Part shown: one piece after another, positions 62,031 to 64,000 of the stretch
Numbering within the stretch: the stretch's first letter is position 1
Layout of the letters: each line of letters begins with the position of its first letter
Translations under genes and position numbers: made by a program
Notes under the pieces: model-generated
Database searches by the model: none
What the model saw: the letters and a program-made list of their open reading frames with translations, nothing else
Told to the model about the DNA's origin: nothing
From: ZC4RG29 sp964521255
GTDB taxonomy: Bacteria; Bacteroidota; Bacteroidia; Cytophagales; Cyclobacteriaceae
Assembly (NCBI GenBank): GCA_964521255.1
Contig: CAZFRM010000010.1
Coordinates: 105,148-169,147, forward strand
Direction of reading: 5' to 3'
Length of the DNA: 64,000 nt

Positions 62031-62040
62031 AGTACAACTT

Positions 62041-62859
62041 ATGAACTTAAGAACGCTTCGTATATCACTACTTCTTATAATTCTTTTTGCATGCAATGCC
62101 AATAAAGAAAATGCTGTAAAAACTTTTTATAAGGGTGGAAATATTAAAGAAATTTTAGTAGTAACAAATGATTCGGTGCGTAACGGAACGTATAAAGGAT
62201 ATTATGAACGTGGCAATATCCAAGAAGTTTCTGATTACGTAGATGGCAAGCTAAACGGAATAAGAAAATTTTTTTATGAGGACGGAAAAGTAAAGGGGAT
62301 TGAAAATTACCAGAATGATAAAATGAATGGTGAGTTTAAATATTTCTTTGCCAATGGAAATATTGAAACGTTGGGCTTTGCTAAAAATGGAATGGTATAT
62401 GGTAAAGCGTTTAATTTTTTCGAACAGGACAGTGGAAAGGTCAATGTAGTGGCTGAATTTTTAATTGTAAAAGGAAAAAGTGTAAGAACAAGCTATATTC
62501 AATATGCTCCTAACGGTGAAATAATAAAAACATCTCCGTCAATAGAGATTGAATTGAAAGACTCAATATTAATAAATGCACATACAATGGCTAAAATAAA
62601 ACTACTTAATCCAAGTGAGAAGTTTACTCACTTTGTGATCGGGGACTTTGATCAAGATATCAAGGATATAAGAATTGACTTTAGTTCTCAAGTAGCTAGA
62701 GCACACCAAATAGAATACCTTATTGACACATCGAATAAAGGAGTATACTACCTTAGAGGAATTGCTATACATCATTCCATCACTGAAAAAGACAATGAAC
62801 TCCTTTTTAGTGAGGGAGAGTTTGATATATATTTTGAAAAAAAGTATTGTATTTATTAG
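62041..62859 (+). CDS. YwqK-family (MORN_2 repeat) lipoprotein, putative antitoxin/immunity protein
   Basis: A 272-residue protein with a lipoprotein signal (MNLRTLRISLLLIILFAC). It carries MORN_2-type repeats of the YwqK antitoxin family: GTYKGYYERGNIQEVSDYVDGKLNGIRKFFYEDGKVKGIENYQNDKMNGEFKYFFANGNIETLGF (about residues 55-120). A different beta-rich C-terminal half follows (AKIKLLNPSEKFTHFVIGDFDQDIKDIRIDF). YwqK proteins are often encoded next to secreted toxins in Bacteroidota and Firmicutes. Here it follows fragment A by 10 bp. It is AT-rich compared with the ligA region, as expected of accessory DNA. Confidence 0.8.
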   Translation: MNLRTLRISLLLIILFACNANKENAVKTFYKGGNIKEILVVTNDSVRNGTYKGYYERGNIQEVSDYVDGKLNGIRKFFYEDGKVKGIENYQNDKMNGEFKYFFANGNIETLGFAKNGMVYGKAFNFFEQDSGKVNVVAEFLIVKGKSVRTSYIQYAPNGEIIKTSPSIEIELKDSILINAHTMAKIKLLNPSEKFTHFVIGDFDQDIKDIRIDFSSQVARAHQIEYLIDTSNKGVYYLRGIAIHHSITEKDNELLFSEGEFDIYFEKKYCIY

Positions 62860-62953
62860 CCAAATCATACTTATTGAATTAATAAATGTTCTTTTCTTGC
62901 CTTTGCAAGTATTCTTCACCTGCAAAGATGAATGCACGAATAGTTAAAGAAGT

Positions 62954-63046
62954 AAGTATAAAGAGCTGTATGATTATTTTCTAATGGGCAGTGACTCTGT
63001 TGAAAGTTTAGATTTATTAAGAAGGAGAGTAGAGGGGTCAGAATAG
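62954..63046 (+). pseudogene. Truncated duplicate of the 3' end of the gene at 61163
   Basis: Thirty codons (KYKELYDYFLMGSDSVESLDL...) plus stop that are nearly identical to the end of the protein at 61163-61636; the two amino-acid differences are Gly to Asp and Glu to Gly. No upstream part of the gene is present, so it is a remnant. Confidence 0.85.
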
Positions 63047-63167
63047 GATTGCTGGTAGTTGGTGATGTATTAGAAAGATTTGAAGTGGGTTGCACAGGAA
63101 TGTGGCTATTGAATAGGGGTATTCAAACGCAGAGAATCCCGAAGCAGGAGACTCTGCGGGAACGAAA
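62954..63167 (+). repeat. Direct repeat copy 2
   Basis: Second copy of the repeat at 61544-61767, about 214 bp with a 15-bp deletion. Its hairpin is decayed (GAGAATCCCGAAGCAGGAGACTC). The frame of the following orphan ORF reads RRLCGN at the place where copy 1 reads GRLCGT, that is, the same frame in both. Confidence 0.85.
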
Positions 63168-63187
63168 GTATTTATTATGGATCCCAA

Positions 63188-63544
63188 TTGTATTTCTGGG
63201 GAGTGCCTACTTACGTTTCAGCAAGAGATGCTGGAAATGTTTTAGCTGGAGCAATGGCTAGATATCATGGAATAGCTTTTAGAACAGCTTTTACTGGCTT
63301 CGGTGCTTTGGAGAAGAGTAAGATTAATGGTGCTGGTAACCGTTTTCTGGCAGGTCTTCTTTTCGCTTTAGATAAGATTGTGCCTTCATTGACTTTATCT
63401 CCTACATATGGAGAAAATGAACACAGTTTTAACGGAATTAGACATGGCTACGAAATCATAGGAGTTTCATTAAATGAAAAAGAAACACATTTTCTATTTC
63501 TTATTCAGCTGTGCAGTAGTTATTTCATTTCTGCCATTCAATAG
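63188..63544 (+). CDS. Orphan toxin-like C-terminal fragment B (possible pseudogene)
   Basis: The frame is open from inside the repeat; TTG 63188 is only a nominal start. It reads YFWGVPTYVSARDAGNVLAGAMARYHGIAFRTAFTGFGALEKSKINGAGN, then FLAGLLFALDKIVPSLTLSPTYGENEHSFNGIRHGYEI. The Gly/Ala-rich DAGNVLAGAMARYHGI stretch followed by GIRHGYEI is similar in style to C-terminal modules of polymorphic toxins (a type-44-like toxin is a weak guess). It overlaps the next gene by 71 bp, so its true end may have been changed by a frameshift. Low confidence as an expressed protein. Confidence 0.45.
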   Translation: MYFWGVPTYVSARDAGNVLAGAMARYHGIAFRTAFTGFGALEKSKINGAGNRFLAGLLFALDKIVPSLTLSPTYGENEHSFNGIRHGYEIIGVSLNEKETHFLFLIQLCSSYFISAIQ

Positions 63545-63917
63545 AATTTACTATATAAGAGACAGTTCAAGGCACGTAAAGCTTTCTAGAATTGAAAGGA
63601 GATCTTTATTGTTTTCCTACGGCACCTTTTTTACTCCCGGTGTTTACAGTAGTTTTATTTTTAAACCATCTTCCTATGTTAACCCAAAGTATGTCTCAGC
63701 TCATCCATTTGATAGTGGTTGTTTTGAGATAATAGCGGAATTTGCAGGAGATACTACCATAATCTATATGGGGACACCATGTGTAAGCAAAAATTTAAAT
63801 GAGAAATTTCAACTAATTGATTTACCTAATGCCTTTGGTGAGAAGAACTGGATTTCAATAAAAGATGATCGATCAGGCAAGTATCTAAATTTAGATTGTA
63901 ACTTAAGTGAAATGTAA
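63474..63917 (+). CDS. Small exported protein, putative immunity protein B
   Basis: A 147-residue protein with a signal/membrane anchor (KKKHIFYFLFSCAVVISFLPF, residues 2-22) and a beta-rich mature part with three or four Cys (DSGCFEIIAEFAGDTTIIYMGTPCVSKN, LNLDCNLSEM). Family not recognised. It follows fragment B as the YwqK protein follows fragment A, so an immunity role is likely by position. The remaining 83 bp to the window end show nothing clear. Confidence 0.6.
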   Translation: MKKKHIFYFLFSCAVVISFLPFNRIYYIRDSSRHVKLSRIERRSLLFSYGTFFTPGVYSSFIFKPSSYVNPKYVSAHPFDSGCFEIIAEFAGDTTIIYMGTPCVSKNLNEKFQLIDLPNAFGEKNWISIKDDRSGKYLNLDCNLSEM

Positions 63918-64000
63918 TTTGAATTTCTCGCCCTTTGTAAGTGTTCTGTAAGCACCCGACCAAATACATCTTTACATAAAGGTATTGAATCTGTTGCTTT

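Noticed and set aside
63049..63261. 70-codon frame through the second linker copy
   Set aside because: It is out of register with the toxin-like frame that continues downstream and begins with a TTG inside the repeat; regarded as a shadow.

Overview
The window is a chromosomal scaffold piece from a member of the Bacteroidota, most likely a free-living Cytophagales-type bacterium. Support comes from many family-level markers: GSCFA, DUF2911 and DUF5009 proteins, a small Hc1-type histone-like protein, bacterial serine palmitoyltransferase, a NagB fused to a PIG-L domain, a TPR histidine kinase, TAnnTTTG-like promoter boxes and many lipoprotein signal peptides. No tRNA, rRNA, CRISPR array or complete IS element was recognised. 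A 100-N assembly gap lies at 21487-21586 and truncates one gene.

Layout. 1-1859: the 3' part of surE, then two orphan minus-strand genes separated by two tandem attC-like palindromes. 1934-8619: a DUF885 lipoprotein, an FAD reductase, and a rhamnose pair (mutarotase plus GH106-like rhamnosidase). 8710-15966: a six-gene minus-strand operon (DUF4838 glycosidase-like protein, NagX/DUF5009 membrane acetyltransferase-like protein, polysaccharide deacetylase, ROK kinase, MFS transporter, SIS protein) that looks like a catabolic unit for an amino-sugar glycan. 16366-18637: a small exported protein, an MbnP lipoprotein and a CDVCGC outer-membrane barrel, a possible metal theme. 18887-24701: ABC permease, DUF255 thioredoxin-like protein, GSCFA protein. 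24791-34551: NagB-PIG-L, DUF2911-TPR, DinB, histidine kinase, iron alcohol dehydrogenase with a monooxygenase, small proteins and a PagL-like protein.

36231-45582 is the sugar-acid and pentose centre: altronate dehydratase (uxaA) divergent from kdgK-eda-hexuronate transporter, with a perfect 26-bp LacI-type operator between them, then a BNR_4 propeller protein and an araB-araD-araA operon. With the rhamnose genes this fits use of pectin- or ulvan-like polysaccharides rich in rhamnose, uronate and arabinose. 45703-50877: sigma factor, L-serine dehydratase beta chain, TolC plus adaptor, pyrophosphatase. 50972-53747: fucosyltransferase (GT10), GT2 and methyltransferase genes for surface glycans. 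53761-60982: Maf, AccC, serine palmitoyltransferase, histone-like protein, DapA, DUF6913, LigA.

The most unusual parts are three. (i) Two about 142-bp fold-back elements (32741-32882 and 46448-46590) have terminal inverted repeats and flanking direct repeats like target-site duplications, and single arms of similar sequence lie elsewhere. (ii) The AT-rich end, 61163-63917, has a 30-codon gene tail, spacer and hairpin duplicated, each copy followed by a different short orphan ORF and then a different lipoprotein or exported protein. This is the architecture of an orphan polymorphic toxin/immunity cassette array. (iii) The attC-like sites at 991-1127 abut the stop codon of an orphan gene, as in integron cassettes. 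All functional assignments are from reading motifs by eye; no database search was possible.
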